Of a stretch of DNA of 62,388 nucleotides, positions 26,923-35,447 are shown piece after piece (the first letter of the stretch is position 1; each line of letters begins with the position of its first letter). Both the position numbers and the translations under genes were made by a program. The notes under the pieces were generated by a model. That model had not been told where the DNA came from and made no database searches. It saw nothing but the letters and a program-made list of their open reading frames with translations. This DNA comes from Sphingobacteriia bacterium (lineage in GTDB: Bacteria; Bacteroidota; Bacteroidia; NS11-12g; UBA955), in assembly GCA_021151535.1 (NCBI GenBank), contig JAGKXC010000003.1, positions 1 through 62,388 on the forward strand. Reading direction: 5' to 3'.

Positions 26923-29040
26923 ATGAAGAATAAAATTGCTGCGATACTGGCTTTGATGTTTTGGGTTGGTGGATTGTTTGCTGCTGAGCCAACAAAATCT
27001 GCTTCCAATGCAGCTGCTGGAACTATTACTTGTAATTCAGCTCAAATTACTTGGACCAATGGAGATGGGGGTTGGAGAATCGTAGTAGTGAAGGAAGCTT
27101 CTGCGGTAAATGGATCGCCAGTTGATGGAAATTCTTATTCAGCTTTTGCGAATTTTGGAACGGGTTCTCAATTGGGTACGGGCAATTATGTTTGTTTTAA
27201 CAACATTACCAATAACTTTACTTTAACGAATTTAAAGAATAATACTACTTACTATGTTGCTGTTTATGAGCATGATGGCATAGGCCCTGACTATATTTTA
27301 ACCAATCCGGCTACTTGTTCATTTACCACCAAAACTTTATCATTAGGATTTACTTATACAGTTGGAAAAGACAGCTGTCAGGGCACAAACAAAGTCAAAT
27401 TCACCAATACTACTACGGCCAATTATGGTGGAATAAAATATACTTGGTTTTTTGGCGATGCCACCCAAGATACAGGTTTAAATGTAAGTCATACCTATAA
27501 TAAAGGCGGAAGTTTTCAGGTGACCTTGGTTGCCAATCCTGCTAATAATTGTATTGACAATTATAACCATCCTAAGCAGGTTTTTATTGTTCCACGCCCA
27601 GTAGCCATTCCATTTGAAAAAAATAATGATACCATTCAATGTTTTGAAGGCCATGTTTTCCGATTGGATGATAAAACAACTTTAGCGAAGGTTCCAAAAT
27701 GTGCGTATATCAGAACTTGGTATTTTACACCAACCGATAGTGCAACCATTCCTAATCCGATTAAAACTTTTATTAAGAGTGGGAAATACCGTGTGTTTTA
27801 CAAAGCAGAGACATTATTCGATAACAACAGAACGGGTTGTACCGATACAACATCCATGGTTTTAGAAGTTGTACCCAATCCGTCAAGTGGTGTGAGTATA
27901 AATGATAGCATTCAATGTTTAAGTGGTAATTCATTTGTATTGGATAATAAGTTCCCCGGTTTAACAACTTTCTCTTGGGATTTTGGCGGCGGGAACGTGG
28001 TAAACACTAAATCTTGTTCAAAGTCATATGTGGCAACTGGCGTTTATCCTGTGATTCATAAAGCTACGAGTTCCATTGGATGCTCAAGTACAGATACCGT
28101 TTATTTGATTGTAAAGCCCAATGTAGACCCAAGTTATACGGGTTTGCCCGCAAAGGCCTGTCAAAATACATCTTCCATTACCTTAACTCCTGCTAATAAC
28201 AAGGGTAAGTTTTTTGGGGCTACATTTACTGGAACCACATTTACACCTACCAATGTTGGGGTTTTAAAAATCAAATATGTGGTTTCTGATTCCTTTTGCC
28301 CTGATTCTTCAGAGCAATCCATGATTGTGACCGCCGCACCGAAATTGAACTTGGGGAGAGATACAACCCTTTGTGATGGTGCTACAACGGATATCAATAT
28401 CACCAATCCCGGAAATGTTACTTGGAATGATGGAAATACATCCAATTTGAGAACCATTTCAGCAGCGGGAACCTATTGGGCTATTGTAGATGATAATGGA
28501 TGTAAAGCCGGTGATACCATCAAAATTCTATTGGATGTTTCTCCCCAAGTTACCCTGCCAACAGATACCTTGTTGTGCGGCGGTGCCATGTTGAAATTGT
28601 CTGTTCCGCCTTTTAATGGTAGTATTCTTTGGAGTACTGGTTCTAAAGATACTGTGATTTATGTTAGCTCTGCCGGTAATTATAAAGTAACCTTAACAAA
28701 CAAATGCGGAACTGCTTCCGATGATATTCAAATTAATGTAACTGCTGGAATGTGCGAGATTTTTGCACCTACTGCATTTACACCTAATGGCGATGGAAGG
28801 AATGATGTATTCCAAATTACAGGAAGAGGTATGATCCCAACTTGGTTGTTAATTTATAATCGTTGGGGTGAAATTATATACGATTCAAAAACTACAGGTG
28901 TTCACGATACTTGGGATGGCAGATACATGGGAGATTTGGTTCCAGATGGTATGTATAGTTATTTGTTCCGTTATGAAATTAGAACAGGTAGTCGTGTTCG
29001 TAGAAATACCGTGAAAGACATGGTGATTTTGATGCGATAA
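26923..29040 (+). CDS. FN3/PKD surface protein with T9SS type B sorting domain
   Basis: A 705-residue secreted protein. The signal peptide is followed by a fibronectin type III-like domain at about 25-135 (CNSAQITWTNGDGGW, NNTTYYVAVYEHDG) and PKD domains (KYTWFFGDATQD; FSWDFGGGNVVN). Two shorter Ig-like segments carry LGRDTTLCDGATTD-type starts, and the type B sorting domain spans about 620-705 (APTAFTPNGDGRNDVFQ to NTVKDMVILMR). I start at ATG 26923; a TTG at 26884 would add residues that spoil the signal peptide. Unlike the 18906 gene it has no PorP/SprF neighbour, so it must use a partner encoded elsewhere. Confidence 0.85.
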   Translation: MKNKIAAILALMFWVGGLFAAEPTKSASNAAAGTITCNSAQITWTNGDGGWRIVVVKEASAVNGSPVDGNSYSAFANFGTGSQLGTGNYVCFNNITNNFTLTNLKNNTTYYVAVYEHDGIGPDYILTNPATCSFTTKTLSLGFTYTVGKDSCQGTNKVKFTNTTTANYGGIKYTWFFGDATQDTGLNVSHTYNKGGSFQVTLVANPANNCIDNYNHPKQVFIVPRPVAIPFEKNNDTIQCFEGHVFRLDDKTTLAKVPKCAYIRTWYFTPTDSATIPNPIKTFIKSGKYRVFYKAETLFDNNRTGCTDTTSMVLEVVPNPSSGVSINDSIQCLSGNSFVLDNKFPGLTTFSWDFGGGNVVNTKSCSKSYVATGVYPVIHKATSSIGCSSTDTVYLIVKPNVDPSYTGLPAKACQNTSSITLTPANNKGKFFGATFTGTTFTPTNVGVLKIKYVVSDSFCPDSSEQSMIVTAAPKLNLGRDTTLCDGATTDINITNPGNVTWNDGNTSNLRTISAAGTYWAIVDDNGCKAGDTIKILLDVSPQVTLPTDTLLCGGAMLKLSVPPFNGSILWSTGSKDTVIYVSSAGNYKVTLTNKCGTASDDIQINVTAGMCEIFAPTAFTPNGDGRNDVFQITGRGMIPTWLLIYNRWGEIIYDSKTTGVHDTWDGRYMGDLVPDGMYSYLFRYEIRTGSRVRRNTVKDMVILMR

Positions 29041-29202
29041 GTTTCGACTCACACCGGTTAACTTTCTCAAATGTACAGTTAACATCAATCGCCCGGTTTA
29101 ACTTTTTAGTCTGTAGCTTGGGAAAACTGAGTATTTCTTAATTTTTTTCAAAAAAAACACCTTTGAGAATAAATTGTGTTTTATTCCTTGGGGTTTGGTG
29201 TC

Positions 29203-29210
29203 TACTTTTG
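29203..29210 (+). promoter_or_regulatory. Candidate -7 element TACTTTTG of purL
   Basis: TACTTTTG matches TAnnTTTG exactly and ends eight bases before the purL ATG at 29218, predicting a very short leader. Upstream at 29053 and 29091 are two similar sequences (CCGGTTAACTTT and CCGGTTTAACTTT) that could bind a regulator; this is only a possibility. Confidence 0.45.
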
Positions 29211-29217
29211 CAGTAAG

Positions 29218-31440
29218 ATGCAACAGCAACCAGCTACCATTGATCAGGCCAAGCAATTAGGATTGCTTGAAGAGGAGTATCACAAGATTTGTAACATTTT
29301 AAATCGCGAGCCCAACTTTACTGAGATTTCAATTTTCTCTGTAATGTGGAGCGAACACTGTAGTTATAAGAACTCCATCGTTTGGTTAAAAACTTTGCCA
29401 AAAGAAGGTTCTAAAATGTTGGCCATGGCAGGTGAAGAAAATGCTGGTTTAGTAGATATTGGAGATGGATTGGCTTGTTGCTTTAAAATTGAAAGTCATA
29501 ACCACCCTAGCGCCATTGAACCTTATCAAGGGGCGGCAACAGGTGTTGGTGGAATTAACAGGGATATTTTTTCGATGGGTGCCAGACCTATCGCCCAATT
29601 AAATTCTTTGCGTTTTGGAAATATTGAAACAGATCGCACAAAATGGTTGCTTAAAGGTGTTGTAAAAGGCATCGGCGATTATGGAAATGCATTTGGTATT
29701 CCAACTGTTGGTGGAGAGGTGTATTTTGATGATTGCTATGAGCAAAATAACTTGGTAAATGCCATGAGTGTGGGTATTGTTGAGGCAGGAAAAAGCGTTT
29801 CTGCGGCTGCTGGTCCTCCAGGTAATCCTGTTTATATTTTTGGATCTGCAACTGGTAAAGACGGTATCCATGGAGCTGCATTTGCATCAAAGGATATGAG
29901 TGAGGATTCAATCCAAGATTTACCTTCTGTGCAAGTGGGCGATCCATTCTGGGAGAAGTTGATTTTGGAAGCTTCGATGGAAATTATCCAAACGGGGGCT
30001 GTTGTGGGTATGCAAGATATGGGTGCTGCGGGCATCACATGTTCTACCTCAGAAATGAGTGCCAAAACAGGTGTGGGTATGGATGTTTGGTTGGATAAAG
30101 TGCCAATGCGTCAGAATGATATGAAAGCATGGGAACTTTTGTTGAGCGAGAGCCAAGAGCGTATGCTGGTAATCGTAAACAAGGGCCAAGAAAAAGAAGT
30201 AGAAGCAATTTTTGAAAAGTGGGATTTGACTTACGAACAGATTGGTATCGTAACTGATTCGGGCAACGTTCGATATTACATGAATGGTGTTTTAGAAGCC
30301 GATATTCCAGCAGAATGTTTGGTTTTGGGTGGCGGTGCACCGGTCTATCACAGAACATGGAAAGAGCCTGAGTATATGAAGGAAATCGCCAAGTTCAACA
30401 TTAATAATATTGCAGATCTTTCAATGGAAGAAGCGAAATCTGTTGCTTTGAAATTGTCGGCTGAGCCCAATATCGCTTCAAAACGTTGGGTTTATGAGCA
30501 ATATGATTCCATGGTGGGAACCATTAATGAATCTACCAATTTGCCATCGGATGCTGCCGTTGTGAAAGTGATGGGAACCAATAAGAGTTTGGCGTTAACT
30601 GTGGATTGTAATTCGCGTTATATCTATGCCAACCCCAATAAAGGTACCCAAATTGCAGTGGCTGAAGCAGCTAGAAATATTCGTTGTACGGGCGGTGTTC
30701 CAACCGCAATTACCAATTGTTTGAACTTTGGTAACCCTTACAATGAAGAGGTGTATTACCAGTTTAAGAACGCAATCGAAGGTATGGGTGTAGCTTGTAG
30801 AAAGTTTGATACACCTGTTACCGGCGGAAACGTGAGTTTCTATAACCAAAGTACAAATGGATTGGCCGTTTATCCAACACCAACTATCGGTATGGTGGGC
30901 GTGATTGAAAATCCAGAACACCGAATGTCGTTGAATTTCAAAAACGCGGGCGATGCGATTGTGCTTTTGGGAAAACCAGAAAACGATCTTGGAAGTTCAC
31001 AATATGTTTCAAAATTGAAAGGTGTAAGCCATTCTACTTGTCCTGAATTTGATTTAGACAAGGAATACCAATTGCATATGGTATTGGAAGAACTCTCTCA
31101 ATGTGGTTGCGCATCGAGCGTGCATGATATCAGTGAAGGTGGATTGTTTATAGCATGTTTAGAAAGTGCGATGGCAGGCAAATTAGGCTTTGATATTTGT
31201 ACTGATGCGAACTACCGTTTGGATGCATATCTGTTTGGTGAATCTCAAAGTCGTGTAGTGGTTAGTGTTTCTGAGCAAAACTTGGAGGCCGTTTTAGCAT
31301 TAGCGGTAAAACATGGAATTGAGGCCATTAGAATTGGTACTGTAACCGAATCAGGAGTAGTAGTAAACGGCGCAGATTGGGGTTCTATGGACACATTTGC
31401 GAATCCTTATGACAACACGTTACATAGCTATTTAGCTTAA
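29218..31440 (+). CDS. purL: Phosphoribosylformylglycinamidine synthase subunit PurL
   Basis: The small-type PurL (740 residues) converts FGAR, glutamine and ATP to FGAM in purine synthesis, working with PurQ and PurS, which are not in the window. Signatures are SEHCSYKNS near residue 40, the metal/ATP-site ESHNHPSAIEPYQGAATG near 90, GGINRDIFSMGARP, and repeated in the second half TGGNVSFYNQS and SVHDISEGGL. I start at ATG 29218 (MQQQPATIDQ); a TTG at 29176 is upstream of the -7 box and would not be transcribed from it. Length is typical for the short form. The next gene follows after 32 bases. Confidence 0.95.
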   Translation: MQQQPATIDQAKQLGLLEEEYHKICNILNREPNFTEISIFSVMWSEHCSYKNSIVWLKTLPKEGSKMLAMAGEENAGLVDIGDGLACCFKIESHNHPSAIEPYQGAATGVGGINRDIFSMGARPIAQLNSLRFGNIETDRTKWLLKGVVKGIGDYGNAFGIPTVGGEVYFDDCYEQNNLVNAMSVGIVEAGKSVSAAAGPPGNPVYIFGSATGKDGIHGAAFASKDMSEDSIQDLPSVQVGDPFWEKLILEASMEIIQTGAVVGMQDMGAAGITCSTSEMSAKTGVGMDVWLDKVPMRQNDMKAWELLLSESQERMLVIVNKGQEKEVEAIFEKWDLTYEQIGIVTDSGNVRYYMNGVLEADIPAECLVLGGGAPVYHRTWKEPEYMKEIAKFNINNIADLSMEEAKSVALKLSAEPNIASKRWVYEQYDSMVGTINESTNLPSDAAVVKVMGTNKSLALTVDCNSRYIYANPNKGTQIAVAEAARNIRCTGGVPTAITNCLNFGNPYNEEVYYQFKNAIEGMGVACRKFDTPVTGGNVSFYNQSTNGLAVYPTPTIGMVGVIENPEHRMSLNFKNAGDAIVLLGKPENDLGSSQYVSKLKGVSHSTCPEFDLDKEYQLHMVLEELSQCGCASSVHDISEGGLFIACLESAMAGKLGFDICTDANYRLDAYLFGESQSRVVVSVSEQNLEAVLALAVKHGIEAIRIGTVTESGVVVNGADWGSMDTFANPYDNTLHSYLA

Positions 31441-31448
31441 TAATTTTG
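31441..31448 (+). promoter_or_regulatory. Candidate -7 element TAATTTTG
   Basis: A perfect TAnnTTTG match lies directly after the purL stop, 24 bases before the next ATG at 31473. No -33 element was seen, so support is modest. Confidence 0.3.
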
Positions 31449-31472
31449 GGGTATTTCCTGTAACTTGCGAAT

Positions 31473-32636
31473 ATGCAGGAAGTATCTTCACATACTTTTA
31501 GTTATTGGGAAAAGCAATACCTTGCTCATACACATTGGCTAATTGTTGGAGCGGGATTGGTAGGTTTGCAATCGGCGATAGCGTTAAAGGAGCAATTTCC
31601 CAACAAGCGAATTTTGGTAATAGATGAGAAAGCGTTAGGCAATGCGGCAAGTTTTCGCAATGCAGGTTTTGCATGTTTTGGGAGTGCGGGGGAATTGATA
31701 GATGAAATGCGAAGAACCTCTGCCGATGAAGCCCTGAAATTATATGAAAGGCGTTATTTAGGCATTCAAAAGTTGATTCAGAATTTTGGTAAGGAAGCCA
31801 TTGGTTTTGAAGCAACAGGCGGTTACGAGGTTTTTACGGAATCGGAAGCGGATAAATTTTCGGATATTTCAGCGCAGTTGATGGGTTTAAACCAGCAGTT
31901 GCAGGCTATTCATGGAAATGCAAATACCTTTCAGTTAAAGGAGATTGGAAGCACAGGCATGCGCGCCTTGCCTACAGCGGTTTTTGCAGCGGAGGAAGGT
32001 CCTATTCAAACTCATTTGTTGTATAAGGCGGTTAGAGAAAAGGCTGCCAAAGTTGGAGTGGAAATTCTTGAGGGATATACCGTTGCAGCCATAGACGACA
32101 AAGTTGGGGGAGTGAGTATTTGGCTGAGCGATGCCCTAGAAATCCAATGTGATTTTGTGTTGGTGGCAACCAATGGGTTTAGCAAACGTTTGATGCCAGA
32201 AGTGGCGGTGAGTCCGGCTCGCGGACAGGTTTTTATCACCGAACCATTGCCCTATCAGCCATTGAATGGAATTTATCACGCCGATGATGGATATATTTAT
32301 TTTCGTTCTTTAGGCGATAGGATTTTGATTGGCGGAGGAAGGAATCAGGCTTTTGCTGCTGAAGAAACCATGCAAATGCACAATACAGAATTAATCCGCA
32401 ATTATATCCATCAGTATGTATCTGAAGTGATTTTACCTCATCGCCCGAAAGATAATCCGGTAAAATTCGAGTATCAATGGGCCGGGATTATGGGGATGAA
32501 TGAGAATCGAAATCCGATTATTCAATTTCATAGTTCACGCATTTTGCTGGCAATCAGAATGGGTGGAATGGGTGTGGCATTGAGTTCTTGGGTTGCAGAG
32601 GAAGTCATGAAGCAGGTAAAAGAAATAGTGATTTAA
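31473..32636 (+). CDS. FAD-dependent amino acid oxidoreductase (DAO family)
   Basis: A 387-residue flavoprotein of the D-amino-acid/glycine oxidase family. The dinucleotide-binding fold is WLIVGAGLVGLQSAIAL at about 20-36 with the acidic strand end RILVIDEKALG; ASFRNAGFACFGSAGE is the flavin-proximal loop typical of the family. FVLVATNGF at about 228 and the closing GGMGVALSSWVAEE complete the FAD site. It is soluble with no signal peptide. It lies between purL and a PolX-like gene with no pathway context, so the substrate (an amino acid or N-methyl amine) is unknown. Confidence 0.85.
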   Translation: MQEVSSHTFSYWEKQYLAHTHWLIVGAGLVGLQSAIALKEQFPNKRILVIDEKALGNAASFRNAGFACFGSAGELIDEMRRTSADEALKLYERRYLGIQKLIQNFGKEAIGFEATGGYEVFTESEADKFSDISAQLMGLNQQLQAIHGNANTFQLKEIGSTGMRALPTAVFAAEEGPIQTHLLYKAVREKAAKVGVEILEGYTVAAIDDKVGGVSIWLSDALEIQCDFVLVATNGFSKRLMPEVAVSPARGQVFITEPLPYQPLNGIYHADDGYIYFRSLGDRILIGGGRNQAFAAEETMQMHNTELIRNYIHQYVSEVILPHRPKDNPVKFEYQWAGIMGMNENRNPIIQFHSSRILLAIRMGGMGVALSSWVAEEVMKQVKEIVI

Positions 32637-32652
32637 CGGGGATAAATATAAT

Positions 32653-32664
32653 TGTAAATTTACA
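32653..32664 (+). promoter_or_regulatory. 12-bp palindrome TGTAAATTTACA before the PolX-like gene
   Basis: A perfect palindrome seven bases before the ATG at 32671. It contains TAAATTTA, one base off the -7 consensus, so a regulator bound here would sit on the promoter. The function is inferred. Confidence 0.3.
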
Positions 32665-32670
32665 GTCGAA

Positions 32671-34275
32671 ATGGTAAGCAACGATCAAGTACTTAAGGCG
32701 TTGGGTTTGTACGCGAAATTGGCGGAATTGCATGGCGAGAATGAATTTAAAATTCGCGCATACAATACGGCGGCATTCAATTTGAAAAAAATAAGAGAGC
32801 CATTTGGGGAATTGGGCGATGCGGAATGGAAAAAAGTTCCAGGAGTGAATAAATCGGTATTGGATGCGATAGGAGAGATGCTGCGAACCGATACTTTCTC
32901 AGCTTTACAGGAAATGTTAGAGAAAACACCTCCTGGTGTTGTTGAATTGTTTCAGGTAAAGGGCTTGGGGCCCAAAAAAGTATCCATTATTTGGCATCAA
33001 TTGGGAATTGAAACGTTGGATGCCTTGTTTAATGCTTGCAGGGAAAACCGGCTTGTTGAGGTGAAGGGATTTGGGGTGAAAACCCAGCAGGAAATCCTTC
33101 AGAATATGGAGTTTATGTTGGCAGCAAAGGGGAAATGGCATTATGCCAAATTAGAGCCTTTGAAGCTGGCGTTGAAGGAGTTGATGGAGCACCAATATCC
33201 AGGTGTAAAATACGCTTGGGTTGGTGAGGTTGCTAGATGCTGTGAAGTGATAGAGAATCCGGCAATTATTGTTGATGCGCAAATTGAATTAACGGAGCTG
33301 TTTGATGGTTGGAATTTGCAAGTGGAGGTGGTGAGTTCAAAGGATTTCGAGCGATTGAGTTTTGAGAAATCGGCTACTGATAAACATTTGGAAGTAATTG
33401 GTTATCAAGGTGAGGTAGATTGGAAAGGGGATGAAATGGTAACTTATCAATCATTGGGATTGCCTTATGTGATTGCAGAAATGCGTGAACCGGAGGTAGA
33501 GAAATACCAGTTTTTATCGCCCGAAAAAATTATTGCCTATAATGATATCAAAGGTACTTTGCATAACCACACCACTTACTCGGATGGATTAAACACATTG
33601 GTTGAAATGGCCGATTACGCCAGGAATTTGGGACTTGAATATTTAGGTGTTTGCGATCATTCCCAATCTGCAACGTATGCCAATGGTTTGAGAGAAGATA
33701 GGCTGCTACAACAAATGGATGAAATTGCAGCTTATAACGAGGCTATGGCCAAGGCAGGATTGAGTTTTCGGATATTTTCTGGGATTGAAAGTGATATTTT
33801 GGGCAACGGCGATTTGGATTATCCAGATGAAATTCTAGCTCAATTGGATTTGGTGGTGGCCAGTATCCACTCTAATTTGGGGATGACGGAGGAGAAGGCA
33901 ATGTCGCGATTGATTGCGGCGATCGAGAATCCCTACACTACAATTTTGGGGCATCCCACGGGTAGATTGTTGCTGTTGCGAAATGGCTATCCAATTAACC
34001 ATAAGAAGATTATCGATGCTTGTGTTGCCAACGGTGTGGTAATTGAGTTGAATGCGAATCCATATAGGTTAGACATGGATTGGCGCCATTTATTTTATGC
34101 CATTGAACGCGATGCATTGATTTCGATTAATCCCGATGCGCATCAGTTGCAAGGTTATCACGACATGGAATTTGGAACTTTGGCGGCTAGGAAGGCAGGG
34201 GTGCCAACGGGCAATGTGTTGAATACGTTCTCAGTTAGTGAAATTTCGCGCTATTTTAGGGATAGGAAAATTTAA
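32671..34275 (+). CDS. PolX-like protein: HhH domain, degenerate polymerase, intact PHP phosphoesterase
   Basis: A 534-residue relative of bacterial DNA polymerase X. Residues 1-160 are the helix-hairpin-helix DNA-binding part (FKIRAYNTAAFNLKK, VPGVNKSVLDAIGEML, VKGLGPKKVSIIW, VKGFGVKTQQEIL). Residues about 170-285 correspond to the polymerase palm but are short and lack the expected GSxRR and DxD residues (GEVARC and NPAIIVDA stand there). Residues about 290-534 are a PHP domain with its metal ligands (LHNHTTYSDG, CDHS, SGIESDIL, VASIHSN, LGHPTGR, INPDAH). It probably keeps 3'-5' exonuclease or AP-endonuclease activity but not synthesis; this is inferred from the missing residues. The GT9 gene follows 20 bases downstream. 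Confidence 0.85.
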   Translation: MVSNDQVLKALGLYAKLAELHGENEFKIRAYNTAAFNLKKIREPFGELGDAEWKKVPGVNKSVLDAIGEMLRTDTFSALQEMLEKTPPGVVELFQVKGLGPKKVSIIWHQLGIETLDALFNACRENRLVEVKGFGVKTQQEILQNMEFMLAAKGKWHYAKLEPLKLALKELMEHQYPGVKYAWVGEVARCCEVIENPAIIVDAQIELTELFDGWNLQVEVVSSKDFERLSFEKSATDKHLEVIGYQGEVDWKGDEMVTYQSLGLPYVIAEMREPEVEKYQFLSPEKIIAYNDIKGTLHNHTTYSDGLNTLVEMADYARNLGLEYLGVCDHSQSATYANGLREDRLLQQMDEIAAYNEAMAKAGLSFRIFSGIESDILGNGDLDYPDEILAQLDLVVASIHSNLGMTEEKAMSRLIAAIENPYTTILGHPTGRLLLLRNGYPINHKKIIDACVANGVVIELNANPYRLDMDWRHLFYAIERDALISINPDAHQLQGYHDMEFGTLAARKAGVPTGNVLNTFSVSEISRYFRDRKI

Positions 34276-34295
34276 TAGAATTGGAGTTGCTTGCG

Positions 34296-35360
34296 ATGAA
34301 AACCCTTTTAATACTTCGATTTAGTTCCATTGGTGATATTGTTTTAACCACTTCTGTATTGAGGCGGTTGAAGGAGGATTATCCGGGGGTGAAACTGGTT
34401 TTTGTGACAAAGCATTCCTTTGTAGGGTTGTTGCCAGATGGCGTTGAGGTGATAGGATTTACTGGGTTTAATAGCGATTTTGTTGCCCGGTTGCGCGGTG
34501 TGAAAGCGGATGCTATTTTGGATTTACATGCGAATTTGCGCACTCGCTTTATTAAGTTAATGCTTTGGAATATCCCAAGTTTTAGTTTGAATAAGCAGCG
34601 TTTCGGGCGATGGTTGTTTTTGAAAACAGATAGGCATTGGATTCCATTGAAGCACGTTGTGTATCGATATCATGAAACAGTTGAGCCTTTATTGAAATAC
34701 TGGTCTGGGGAGGACTATGCGATTGGTAAGGTTGAACAGGAAAGGCATGATGCTGAGGTCGTTGCTAATTTAGGGCGAAGAGCGGCTTTGTGGATGAGTT
34801 CACTTGCGGTGAAGAATTTGGTTTTTGCCAAATTTGGAATATCGCCAAAAAAATATGGTGTTTTGCATCTTTCAGCTACATATAATACAAAGCGGATTCC
34901 CGATTTTATCTGGGAATATATTATTGAAAATAGAACAGAGCATTTGATATTATTGGGCGGCAAAGAGGATGTTGACCGAGCAAATCGATTGGTTGCAAGT
35001 GCTAAGATTTCGGACTGGAGTATTTTGAGTGTTGTTGGCGAGACGACTTTGCAAGAATCTATGAAAATTGTAGAAGAAGCGGACTGGTTTGTTGGAGGCG
35101 ATACAGGATTTACCCATATTGCAACAGCCTATCAAGTTCCAGTACTCCTTGTCTGGGGAAATACGAGCCCAGATTTGGGCTTTTCGCCATGGACAGGCTC
35201 AAATTCTCTTGTTTATTCTATGCAGGTAGAAGAATTATCCTGTAATCCATGTTCTAGGCTTGGATATGATTCTTGTCCTAAAAAACATTTCAATTGCATG
35301 ATGCTTCAAGATTTGCGAAAAATGGATTCTTATTTGCAAAAAATGCGAAACAATGATTGA
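34296..35360 (+). CDS. Glycosyltransferase family 9 (heptosyltransferase-like)
   Basis: A 354-residue GT9 enzyme that would add a heptose or related sugar to the LPS core from a nucleotide-activated donor. Family marks are the N-terminal MKTLLILRFSSIGDIVLTTS, the phosphate-contacting region HLSATYNTKRIP, and the donor-site motif VGGDTGFTHIATAYQVPVLL followed by WGNTSP. I start at ATG 34296; an in-frame TTG at 34281 would add MELLA. It is soluble and acts at the inner-membrane face. It shares its transcription unit with the PolX-like gene, and LptD elsewhere in the window fits an LPS-making cell. The exact acceptor is unknown. Confidence 0.88.
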   Translation: MKTLLILRFSSIGDIVLTTSVLRRLKEDYPGVKLVFVTKHSFVGLLPDGVEVIGFTGFNSDFVARLRGVKADAILDLHANLRTRFIKLMLWNIPSFSLNKQRFGRWLFLKTDRHWIPLKHVVYRYHETVEPLLKYWSGEDYAIGKVEQERHDAEVVANLGRRAALWMSSLAVKNLVFAKFGISPKKYGVLHLSATYNTKRIPDFIWEYIIENRTEHLILLGGKEDVDRANRLVASAKISDWSILSVVGETTLQESMKIVEEADWFVGGDTGFTHIATAYQVPVLLVWGNTSPDLGFSPWTGSNSLVYSMQVEELSCNPCSRLGYDSCPKKHFNCMMLQDLRKMDSYLQKMRNND

Positions 35361-35447
35361 AATTGTTTTTGCATAAAATATACTTGAATATACTGGTTTT
35401 TTTTGCTTATTTTCGCGACCCTTACTAGATATTTTTGATATAAATCA

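Noticed and set aside
26712..27008. Minus-strand open frame of 98 codons between ftsX and the T9SS gene
   Set aside because: It overlaps the signal-peptide region of the real plus-strand gene and has no family-like sequence or promoter.
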